The notes under the pieces are model-generated. The model saw only the letters and a list, made by a program, of their open reading frames with translations. It was not told the origin of the DNA and ran no database searches. The position numbers and the translations under genes are program-made. From positions 1-38,833 of the forward strand of contig NZ_JARFVC010000038.1 in assembly GCF_029193815.1 (NCBI RefSeq): DNA of 38,833 nt. The letters are read 5' to 3'. How positions within the stretch are numbered: the first letter of the stretch is position 1; every line of letters begins with the position of its first letter. Positions 32,107-38,833 of this stretch are shown in pieces. This stretch comes from Cytobacillus sp. S13-E01 (GTDB lineage Bacteria > Bacillota > Bacilli > Bacillales > Bacillaceae_L).

Positions 32107-32222
32107 TTAACTTAATCAAACCAATTTAGATTCACCGATTCATTTTACTAGATTTTTTCCGGTTGTACTGTTTATGATATTTAAGTAGGCTACAAATAAT
32201 GAAAATAAGGAGACCCTAAGAA

Positions 32223-33608
32223 TTGACAACAATTGCTGGACAACTAAGTGTGGAATATAATTTATCCAAATCGGAAAAGAAGAAAATCATCTTCTTGATG
32301 TGTTCTGTCTTACTATTTTCTGTTATGAATGGAACCATGTTCATGATTGCTATACCTGATATTGCTAAGTCATTTTCACTTTTGCCCTCACAGGTTAGCT
32401 GGGTTGTAACAGGGTATATTATTCTTTATGCAATCGGTGCATTGGTGTATGGGAAATTAGCCGATATATACCCTTTAAAAACGCTATTAACCATTGGACT
32501 TAGCTTGTTTGCTATTGGTTCAATTTTAGGGTTTTTAGCACCGAGTTTTATTCTGGTAGTTCTTTCACGCATGATTCAGGCAACAGGAGCAGCCTCTATT
32601 GTTGCACTGGCATTTATTGTACCGTCAAGGTATTTTCCAGAAGAACGGGGTAAGGTATTAGGAATTGTTTCGAGTACAATGGCTTTCGCCTCTGGTATTG
32701 GACCCGTGATCGGTGGGTTTGTAGCGGGTGCACTGAACTGGCAATATTTATTTTTAATTTCTGCGTTGGTTTTACTTACAATTCCTTTTTTTCGGATCTG
32801 GATGCCTGAAGAGGAGAAAAAAGAAGGAAAAGTTGATATACTTGGTGCTGTGTTTATCGGGGTTGCGGTAGCTTCCCTTATACTCTTTATTACGATATTA
32901 ATTTGGTGGTACATCGTTATTAGCATTGTGTTCGTTAGTTTGTTTGTTTGGAGAATATTTAACAGTGATAATCCGTTTATCAATCCTGATGTATTCCGTA
33001 ACGTACCTTTTCGAACGACGATTATTACAGGCTTTTTAGCGATCATGACAATGTTTGGTATGATGTTTATGATGCCTCTTATGTTAAGTGAGGTTAATAA
33101 TTTAAACACACTATTTATAGGTCTAACACTATTTCCAGGTGCAATGGCTGCAGCCTTTATCGGAAGATGGGTAGGTGTCTTAACTGATCGGCAGGGTAGT
33201 AAACAAGTAGCCTATATTGCTTTTGCACTTATGATAAGTGGCTTCTTTTTGTTATCTAGCTTTATTGGAAGTGCACCTTGGGTTATAAGTATTGTGATCA
33301 TTATAAGTTATATTGCATTTCCCTTTCTCCAGACGGCTACTGCTAATTTGATTGCAACTTTTCTGCCTCGAAATGAAATTGGGGTTGGAATGGGTATCTA
33401 TAACTTATTTAATTTTATGTCTGGAGCCTTTGGTGGTGCGATTATCGGAAAAATGTTAGATAACGAAAGCAAGTTTTTGTTAAACCCTTTTTCCGTTGCC
33501 CAGGGCAATGCGATCATCTATAGCAATGTTTTCATCGGTCTTGTTGTGTTGACAATTTTAAACGCCTTATTCTTCTACTTTGCATTTAAAAAAATAGAAG
33601 TCAGATAA
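32223..33608 (+). CDS. MFS efflux transporter, Tet(L)/DHA2-like
   Basis: 461 aa with about 14 predicted membrane helices. Motif A-like VYGKLADIYPLK follows helix 2. The antiporter motif C (GIGPVIGGFVAGALNWQYLFLI) lies in helix 5. INPDVFRNVPF in the mid-loop matches the NPFVDPGLxKNIPF stretch of Tet(L)/Tet(K)-type proteins. These pump drugs or cations out in exchange for protons; the substrate cannot be inferred, and tetracycline is not implied. It starts with TTG, with AAGGAG about 10 nt upstream. It is outside the repeat-bracketed block but just after it, so it might export a pathway compound. Confidence 0.88.
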   Translation: MTTIAGQLSVEYNLSKSEKKKIIFLMCSVLLFSVMNGTMFMIAIPDIAKSFSLLPSQVSWVVTGYIILYAIGALVYGKLADIYPLKTLLTIGLSLFAIGSILGFLAPSFILVVLSRMIQATGAASIVALAFIVPSRYFPEERGKVLGIVSSTMAFASGIGPVIGGFVAGALNWQYLFLISALVLLTIPFFRIWMPEEEKKEGKVDILGAVFIGVAVASLILFITILIWWYIVISIVFVSLFVWRIFNSDNPFINPDVFRNVPFRTTIITGFLAIMTMFGMMFMMPLMLSEVNNLNTLFIGLTLFPGAMAAAFIGRWVGVLTDRQGSKQVAYIAFALMISGFFLLSSFIGSAPWVISIVIIISYIAFPFLQTATANLIATFLPRNEIGVGMGIYNLFNFMSGAFGGAIIGKMLDNESKFLLNPFSVAQGNAIIYSNVFIGLVVLTILNALFFYFAFKKIEVR

Positions 33609-33818
33609 TCGACGCTTGTCGCCGGAAAGGCGGGCGGCCTGCGGTTTTCTTAAAAGATAAGGAAGTATAAAAATTTGTACCAAGTTTTAGTGTCTAGCTC
33701 CGGGCGCCATCGACTCGAGGTCATAAGCCAATCCGTCCGGAAGGTAAAGAACAACCTTCCAGCCGGCTTGTCTTATGCTTGTCGCCGATAGGCGGGCGCC
33801 CTGCGCTTTTCTTATGTA
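33609..33818. repeat. dispersed GC-rich repeat, long form
   Basis: Contains TTTGTACCAAGTTTTAGTG, GTCTAGCTCCGGGCGCC, a GGTCATAAGCC segment, and two copies of the CTTGTCGCCGgAaAGGCGGGC-type hairpin (about 33614-33634 and 33779-33800). It ends in CCTGCGCTTTTC. It fills the gap between the MFS gene and the monooxygenase gene. Confidence 0.6.
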
Positions 33819-33854
33819 ACAATAAAGTACAGCAAAAACAAGGAGGGTTCTTTT

Positions 33855-34913
33855 ATGGAGATTGGTTTAAGTACATTTGTAGAAACAACGCCAGATGTTG
33901 AAACTGGTTTGGTAATAAGTCATGCACAACGAATACGTGAAGTAGTTGAGGAGATTGTACTTGCAGATAAAGTAGGATTAGATGTTTTTGGAGTTGGTGA
34001 ACATCATCGTGAAGACTTTGCGGCGTCTAACCCAGCAGTAATCCTTGCTGCAGCTGCGGGACAGACAAAACGGATACGACTGACAAGTGCGGTCACGGTA
34101 CTTTCTTCTGCCGATCCAGTTCGAGTCTTTCAAGATTTTGCTACGCTTGATGGGATTTCGAATGGCCGTGCAGAGATCATGGCTGGTCGTGGTTCTTTTA
34201 TCGAATCCTTTCCGCTGTTCGGGTATGATTTAAATGACTACGATGAATTGTTCAATGAGAAATTGGAGTTGTTATTAAAAATACGAAAGTCTGAGAAAGT
34301 GACGTGGAGTGGAAAGCATCGTCCTGCCATTTTAAATCTTGGAGTATATCCACGCCCAGTTCAGGATCCATTGCCAGTATGGATTGGTAGTGGTGGCAAT
34401 CAAGATTCTGTCATTCGTGCTGGTCTACTTGGACTTCCGTTAGTACTAGCTATTATTGGTGGTAGTCCGATGCAATTTGAACCACTTGTCCAGCTTTACA
34501 AGAAGGCAGCCGCTCATGCAGGCCATGACATATCGAAATTGCCAGTTGCATCACATTCACACGGCTTCATTGCAGAGGAAACACAACTTGCTGCTGACAA
34601 GTTTTTCCCTTCAACACAGCAAGTTATGAACAAATTAGGAAAAGAGCGAGGCTGGGGTCCATATGACCGCTCAAGCTTCGATGCTGCTCGCAGCTTTGAA
34701 GGTGCATTGTATGTAGGCGATCCGAATACGGTTGCTGAGAAAATCATTCACCTTCGAAAAAATGTGGGTATAACACGTTTTATGCTCCATGTACCTGTTG
34801 GCACGATGCCACATGAAGATGTTATGCAAGCGATCGAACTATTGGGGACAAAGGTGGCACCGAGAGTTCGAGAAGAAGTATCTATATGGGAAGCAGCTAG
34901 CGAAGGTAAGTAG
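33855..34913 (+). CDS. luciferase-like (LLM) flavin monooxygenase, Atu2307/SP_0267 type
   Basis: 352 aa, a TIM-barrel bacterial-luciferase-like protein. The start MEIGLSTFVETTPDVETG and GVGEHHREDFAASNPA are typical of the SP_0267 group. ITSAVTVLSSADPVRVFQDFATLD-type sequence and IMAGRGSFIESFPLFGYDL form the flavin-side loops, and PLPVWIGSGGNQDSV is the late signature. It would use reduced FMN (or F420) to oxidise an organic substrate that is unknown. GGAGGG is 9 nt before the ATG. The second LLM gene follows 62 bp later on the same strand, probably in the same operon. Confidence 0.88.
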   Translation: MEIGLSTFVETTPDVETGLVISHAQRIREVVEEIVLADKVGLDVFGVGEHHREDFAASNPAVILAAAAGQTKRIRLTSAVTVLSSADPVRVFQDFATLDGISNGRAEIMAGRGSFIESFPLFGYDLNDYDELFNEKLELLLKIRKSEKVTWSGKHRPAILNLGVYPRPVQDPLPVWIGSGGNQDSVIRAGLLGLPLVLAIIGGSPMQFEPLVQLYKKAAAHAGHDISKLPVASHSHGFIAEETQLAADKFFPSTQQVMNKLGKERGWGPYDRSSFDAARSFEGALYVGDPNTVAEKIIHLRKNVGITRFMLHVPVGTMPHEDVMQAIELLGTKVAPRVREEVSIWEAASEGK

Positions 34914-34975
34914 AACTAGCTATTGTCTTGAATGGTTAAAATATTATCTCAAGTTTTTAAGAAAGGACCTTTTAT

Positions 34976-35977
34976 ATGAAAAATGTAAACATACCTGTAT
35001 CTGTCTTAAATCTTGCCCCTATTCGAAAAGGGCAGGATGCTAAAGAGGCCATCGATGCAATGGTCGCTTTGGCACAAGCTACTGAAAAAATGGGCTACAC
35101 ACGCTATTGGATTGCTGAGCACCATAATACTCCGACACTAGTGAGTTCAGCAACTTCCTTGTTAATTAAACATACATTAGAGCACACAGAAAAGATACGA
35201 GTGGGGTCCGGTGGAATTATGCTACCGAATCATTCACCATTGGTAGTGGCCGAGCAATTTGGAACAATGGCTACAATTTACCCAAATCGTTTGGATCTTG
35301 GTCTTGGTCGGGCACCTGGTACTGATATGATGACTGCAAGTGCACTAAGACGATCTCAGAATGATTCTGTCTACACGTTTCCTGATGATGTCAAAGCACT
35401 GCTTTCTTATTTTGGGCCCGAAGATCTTCAAAGTTATGTAAAAGCTTATCCAGGTGTAGGTACGAAGATTCCAGTCTATATTCTTGGTTCATCCACAGAT
35501 TCTGCTTATTTAGCGGCTAAACTAGGCTTACCCTATGTGTTTGCCTCACACTTTGCACCAAGATATATGGAAGAAGCGATTTCAATTTATCGTGACCGAT
35601 TCCAGCCATCCGAATATCTTGACACACCATATATGATGGTATGTTTAAATGTTATTGCGGCTGAAAGAGATGAAGAGGCTAAATATGAATTGACAACGAT
35701 GCAGCAATTTTTCTTAAATATTGTCCGCGGTACTCAATCACCGTTAAGTCCTCCAGTTGAGAACATGGACCACATTTGGAATCTACAAGAAAAAGAAATG
35801 GCATCATCGATGTCCAGTGTGACATTACTTGGAAGTAAAGATTCGATACGTGAACAACTGGGAAGATTCCAAGAAAAGTATAACGTAGATGAAATAATGG
35901 CCGTATCATATATTTATAATCCTGATAAACAAAAACGTTCTTATGAAATATTTAAAGAAGCGGTTGAAGGCAGATGA
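34976..35977 (+). CDS. luciferase-like (LLM) flavin monooxygenase, group 1 type
   Basis: 333 aa. [13 protein letters not shown] at the start, [52 protein letters not shown] and [26 protein letters not shown] make it a clear member of the single-subunit LLM family found in many Bacillus (YvbT-like). It needs reduced flavin from a reductase such as the one at 26811. The substrate is unknown. AAAGGA lies 11 nt before the ATG. A hairpin follows. Confidence 0.9.
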   Translation: MKNVNIPVSVLNLAPIRKGQDAKEAIDAMVALAQATEKMGYTRYWIAEHHNTPTLVSSATSLLIKHTLEHTEKIRVGSGGIMLPNHSPLVVAEQFGTMATIYPNRLDLGLGRAPGTDMMTASALRRSQNDSVYTFPDDVKALLSYFGPEDLQSYVKAYPGVGTKIPVYILGSSTDSAYLAAKLGLPYVFASHFAPRYMEEAISIYRDRFQPSEYLDTPYMMVCLNVIAAERDEEAKYELTTMQQFFLNIVRGTQSPLSPPVENMDHIWNLQEKEMASSMSSVTLLGSKDSIREQLGRFQEKYNVDEIMAVSYIYNPDKQKRSYEIFKEAVEGR

Positions 35978-36027
35978 AAAATTGAATATAAACAAACCTA
36001 CCTAAGAATATCAATAACAATATCATT

Positions 36028-36060
36028 AAAGGATGAAGTCAACATGGTTTCATCCTTTTG
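36028..36060 (+). terminator. terminator of the LLM operon
   Basis: AAAGGATGAA (36028-36037) pairs with TTCATCCTTT (36049-36058); the T-run is short (TTTT, then G). Confidence 0.65.
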
Positions 36061-36211
36061 CTCTATATTTTTAGAGTAGTATCAGCATAAATGAAGTATC
36101 ATAAACGAGAGAGGAACACCAACAAAATCCACAAGAAGAGCGCATATTGGGAAATCAACGTATAAAGGAAGTGAAAAAACAGTTAAAAAAATATATGTCA
36201 TTTGCTTTATA

Positions 36212-36922
36212 TTGTTTACTTCATTTTGGAATTTAGATAAAGCTGATGCAAGTGAACGAGTAGTGTTAGTAAGTGTCCCTTCAGAAATATGGCATCAAAA
36301 TATTTATTTAATGGCAGATAGAATAACTTGGATGGACTATGAAAACTTTGCTGTCCAAGTGGGTGATATGGGACAAATGTTATATCACTTTCCTAGTTGG
36401 TACCACGGAAAGTACGAACCTAAACTATTTGAAGAGGATATAAGTGGTGATATGTTAGATGATATCATTATTGTGCTAAATAATGATAAAGCTGGTCCTA
36501 GGAAGCCTAGAAAGGACATTCACGTACTACATTTTATTGAAGGACAAGGATATGAAGAAGCTCCTGTTGAACCTTTACAAAAGACACAAATTAAGATAAA
36601 CCGTAATGTGAAACTAGAGAAATATGATAATACCGTGACTGTTCATATAGGGAATGAAAAATATACCACCGACATTTCCAAATATAATTACGAAAATCCA
36701 CGTGAACCGTTTAACCTCAGTTTTGAGTTGATAGATTACTCTGTTGAAAATGGACAGTTAGTTGGAGCTGTTCCCGTTTATGTATCACGAGATACTATCG
36801 GTGGAGGCTTAATCGGTTACCTTAAACTTGAGTATATTTGGGGTGGGAAAGAATATGTTGTAAATCAGATAAACTTTAATCAATATAATTTGAAAGATGA
36901 CCAATTTTTCTTCCCAAATTGA
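36212..36922 (+). CDS. putative secreted protein, uncertain N terminus
   Basis: An open frame of about 236 codons. Upstream in the same frame the sequence KKIYVICFILFTSFWNLDKADASERVV reads as a signal peptide, but it has no start codon. The likely start (GTG 36171 or TTG 36147) is in another frame and would join through one extra A in the A7 run at about 36185-36191. So either a frameshift is present or the start is TTG 36212. The mature part has regular beta-like stretches (VTVHIGNEKYTTDISKYNY; GGGLIGYLKLEYIWGGKEYVV) without a recognised domain. Confidence 0.55.
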   Translation: MFTSFWNLDKADASERVVLVSVPSEIWHQNIYLMADRITWMDYENFAVQVGDMGQMLYHFPSWYHGKYEPKLFEEDISGDMLDDIIIVLNNDKAGPRKPRKDIHVLHFIEGQGYEEAPVEPLQKTQIKINRNVKLEKYDNTVTVHIGNEKYTTDISKYNYENPREPFNLSFELIDYSVENGQLVGAVPVYVSRDTIGGGLIGYLKLEYIWGGKEYVVNQINFNQYNLKDDQFFFPN

Positions 36923-36998
36923 CTAAATCAGAGTAATTTCTTCGCAAGTTACGGGGCTATTAGTCATTAAGTTATTAGGAGATGGGATAAATAGAGAG

Positions 36999-37033
36999 AA
37001 TGCTCAGAGTTTTATAATGCGCTGAGCATTTTT
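36999..37033 (+). terminator. terminator of the secreted-protein gene
   Basis: AATGCTCAG (36999-37007) pairs with CTGAGCATT (37022-37030), followed by TTT. The rest of 36923-37226 shows only a doubtful 48-codon frame. Confidence 0.8.
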
Positions 37034-37226
37034 GGTTGCTGTTTCAGTGCAACCTGACAAATTTGTTAATCCAAAATCACACAAGCGATGTCCAAACTAT
37101 TATCTAAAAATAGTAAAAGATTTAGAATTATTGTCCAAAAAGGAATGTTTTATAGTAAACTTCTAGATAAGCGAATTTATTTAGAGATCTATGAACTAGA
37201 CTTGAAAGTGAAAGAAGTGAGAAATT

Positions 37227-38012
37227 GTGATTAACTCCTTTAAACTAACGACCAATAATTTTGGGATGAAAATGAAAGTTTATCTATTTCAAATCGATGA
37301 TATTCTCATTGACACTGGACCATGTAGTCAGGGTAAGGAAGTCCGATCCATTCTAAAAGAACATCCTATTAAGAGGGTCGTTCATACCCACCACCACGAA
37401 GACCACACAGGTAATAGCCCTTGGGTTGAGAATCATTTAAAAATCCCACAGTGGATTCATCCACTAGGTGTTAAATTGTGTGAAGAGTCTACTAAACTTC
37501 CTTTCTACAGGGCTGCCATTTGGAACAATCGGAAAGCATTTCATCCTTTAGCACTTGAAGGACCCTATATTGAAACAACATCACATAGGTTAAAAGTGGT
37601 TCATACCCCAGGTCATGCAGAAGATCATATCGTCCTTATGGATGAAAAAAACGGGCTATGCTTTACAGGTGATTTGTATTTACATCATCACCCCACTTCC
37701 AATTTTTCTTTCGAATCCGTACCAGAGATCATTCGTTCCTTGGACAAAACATTAGCACATCGTTTCCAAGACATTTATTGCTCCCATAGAGGATATATTG
37801 AAGACGGGAGAAAACTACTCGAACAAAAACGAGAGTATCTGTTGAGACTTCAAGAAAAAGTAACAACAAGGTTTCAAGAAGGAAAATCAATTAGAAGAAT
37901 TAGAAAAGAATTATTTCCAAAAAATAAAATGTTTCAGTATGCCTCCTTTTTTGAAAATTCACCGATCCATACTGTGAAATCTATTATTACAGACGTTAAT
38001 GAAAAGGGATGA
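37227..38012 (+). CDS. MBL-fold hydrolase
   Basis: 261 aa. The metal motif is HTHHHEDHTGN, with HxHxDH at residues 55-60. Later ligands are the His in VHTPGHAEDH, the Asp in CFTGDLYLHH and the His in CSHRGYIE. The C-terminal ~70 residues form a charged helical tail. It belongs to the broad group of metallo-beta-lactamase-fold hydrolases without a predictable substrate. It starts with GTG; the upstream GAAGTGAG is a weak ribosome binding site. It is about 35-40 percent shorter in its N-terminal part than the enzyme at 7865, so the two are not close paralogues. Confidence 0.85.
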   Translation: MINSFKLTTNNFGMKMKVYLFQIDDILIDTGPCSQGKEVRSILKEHPIKRVVHTHHHEDHTGNSPWVENHLKIPQWIHPLGVKLCEESTKLPFYRAAIWNNRKAFHPLALEGPYIETTSHRLKVVHTPGHAEDHIVLMDEKNGLCFTGDLYLHHHPTSNFSFESVPEIIRSLDKTLAHRFQDIYCSHRGYIEDGRKLLEQKREYLLRLQEKVTTRFQEGKSIRRIRKELFPKNKMFQYASFFENSPIHTVKSIITDVNEKG

Positions 38013-38133
38013 TACCCTTTGATAGATAAGGATTTTGTTAAAAAACAACAATTTTGAAAATAATAGGATAGGAAACTTTTCGGAGTAAATAATCCCGAGT
38101 TTAACGACTTTTGGAATCAAGGAGAGGTCTGAT

Positions 38134-38589
38134 ATGTCTTTTACATTAGAAACTTTTATTCAAGCACCATTGGAAAAAGTATTTGAATTTGCAACCGACT
38201 ATCATAATGCTACGTCTATCATGGATAATGTCGTTGAAACAGAAAAATTAACTGATGGCCCTGTTGAGCAAGGTACAAAAATAAAAGAAGTACGAGAAAT
38301 AAGAGGCAAAAAGGCAGTGGCTATTCAGATTGTGACTGAATATCTCCCTAACCAAAAATACTCTGTTAAAAGCGAGCAAAATGGTTATACCATAGAATAT
38401 CATTATTCCTTCACCGCTAAAGAGGATGGAACCGCTGTTCATTTTAAAGGAGAGATTAGCACTAGAGGGATTAAGAATATGCTATTTAAACCAATGTTTG
38501 AACGAATTATCAAAGTGGAAGATTCTGACCATCTTGATCGATTGAAAAAGCTCCTTGAACCGCAGGCTGAGGTGGAAGCGGAGATCTAG
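38134..38589 (+). CDS. SRPBCC (START/polyketide-cyclase-like) family protein
   Basis: 151 aa, helix-grip fold. The start FTLETFIQAPLEKVFEFATDYHNATSIMDNV is the standard opening of the SRPBCC superfamily. Beta strands (TKIKEVREIRGKKAVAIQIVTEY; YTIEYHYSFTAKEDGTAVHFKGEIS) and a long C-terminal helix (DHLDRLKKLLEPQ) complete it. Such proteins form a hydrophobic cavity for ligands; many small Bacillus members have no known function. GGAGAGG is 7 nt before the ATG. It is the last gene before the transposon end. Confidence 0.88.
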   Translation: MSFTLETFIQAPLEKVFEFATDYHNATSIMDNVVETEKLTDGPVEQGTKIKEVREIRGKKAVAIQIVTEYLPNQKYSVKSEQNGYTIEYHYSFTAKEDGTAVHFKGEISTRGIKNMLFKPMFERIIKVEDSDHLDRLKKLLEPQAEVEAEI

Positions 38590-38642
38590 TTTAATGCGGT
38601 TTTATATTTTTTGAGGGATGTTGATGCAAAGAAATAAATCGG

Positions 38643-38833
38643 TCCTGACTCACTCCACGGGGCAAGCCCACGTGGGTTCTCACATATAGATTCTCGCAAG
38701 CGTACTTGGAGTCGAACTCCCATCGGCGTTACGCACTAACTACAGGGGTGAAAACCAACAGACAAGCGATCCACCGACCACATTGGCGTCTGTTTTCTCT
38801 TCATGTGAAGACAGAGGCGAAGTCAAACCCCTG
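38643..38833 (-). ncRNA. TnpB-element right end, candidate omega RNA, copy 2 (cut by window edge)
   Basis: The reverse complement of this stretch equals 15315-15505 with three substitutions. It begins abruptly at 38643, which marks the right end; the flanking bases differ from those of copy 1. The tnpB gene should lie beyond the window on the minus strand. The same branched fold is preserved. Confidence 0.6.

Larger units (their letters stand above)
31942..32112 (+). repeat. long direct repeat, copy 2
   Basis: Near copy of 23513-23683. It starts 69 bp after the amidohydrolase stop. It holds the last ~26 codons of the vWA gene in frame with its stop (32027-32029) and the downstream hairpin in intact form. 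Together with copy 1 it brackets the catabolic cluster. Confidence 0.9.

Noticed and set aside
32576-33109. 177-codon minus-strand frame
   Set aside because: Antisense shadow of the MFS transporter gene.
32223-33608. Calling the MFS gene a tetracycline resistance determinant
   Set aside because: Resemblance to Tet(L) is at the level of family motifs; substrate cannot be inferred.
37088-37234. 48-codon frame before the second MBL gene
   Set aside because: Lys-rich and open, but no Shine-Dalgarno and it overlaps the MBL start; not enough support.

Overview
The window looks like chromosome of a low-GC Bacillaceae-type Firmicute. Evidence: a Bacillus-like 16S rRNA 5' end with a sigma-A promoter, strong GGAGG ribosome binding sites, frequent TTG/GTG starts, homologues of B. 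subtilis PaiA/PaiB, IlvK and EpsA/EpsB-type proteins, and cre-like boxes. It is accessory-rich: many small genes, gene relics and several repeat families.

Layout. 1-400: start of a 16S rRNA gene leaving the window on the minus strand. 0.7-5.3 kb: small orphan genes, an ECF sigma factor, a frameshifted membrane protein gene, a decayed IS4-type element and a four-palindrome repeat block. 5.7-9.1 kb: secreted DUF2680-type protein, EamA exporter with a MITE-like element in its leader, acyl-CoA ligase relic, MBL hydrolase, and tRNA-Ala with a structured leader. 9.2-12.2 kb: minus-strand unit of a Wzz/EpsA-like modulator, a BY-kinase homologue with altered Walker motifs, and a lipoprotein HlyD-type adaptor. 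Palindromes resembling SinR operators lie in both promoter regions, one filling the spacer between -35 and -10. 12.3-17.7 kb: zinc-ribbon miniprotein, YceI protein, NTR/TIMP-like protein, a 5'-truncated TnpB-family element that broke paiA, intact paiB, and an APH-like kinase. 18.2-23.6 kb: ilvE, Gfo/Idh/MocA oxidoreductase, an MltG-like pair, a second four-palindrome block, and a divergent HTH/vWA pair.

23.5-32.1 kb is the most striking part. About 8.4 kb lies between two ~165-bp direct copies of the vWA gene's 3' end plus terminator. It holds an apparent catabolic cluster: extradiol-type dioxygenase, GntR/FadR regulator, alpha/beta hydrolase, FMN reductase, FAH-family hydrolase, enoyl-CoA hydratase-like protein, a P-loop protein and an amidohydrolase. 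Four promoters in it share a 17-bp AT-rich palindrome over the -10 box, and two cre-like boxes suggest CcpA control. This fits a regulated ring-cleavage pathway, but the substrate cannot be read from sequence.

32.2-38.6 kb: MFS exporter, two luciferase-like monooxygenases, a secreted protein, an MBL hydrolase and a SRPBCC protein. The window ends inside a second copy of the TnpB-element right end on the minus strand. Comparing the two copies defines a ~190-bp structured noncoding right end, a good omega-RNA candidate.
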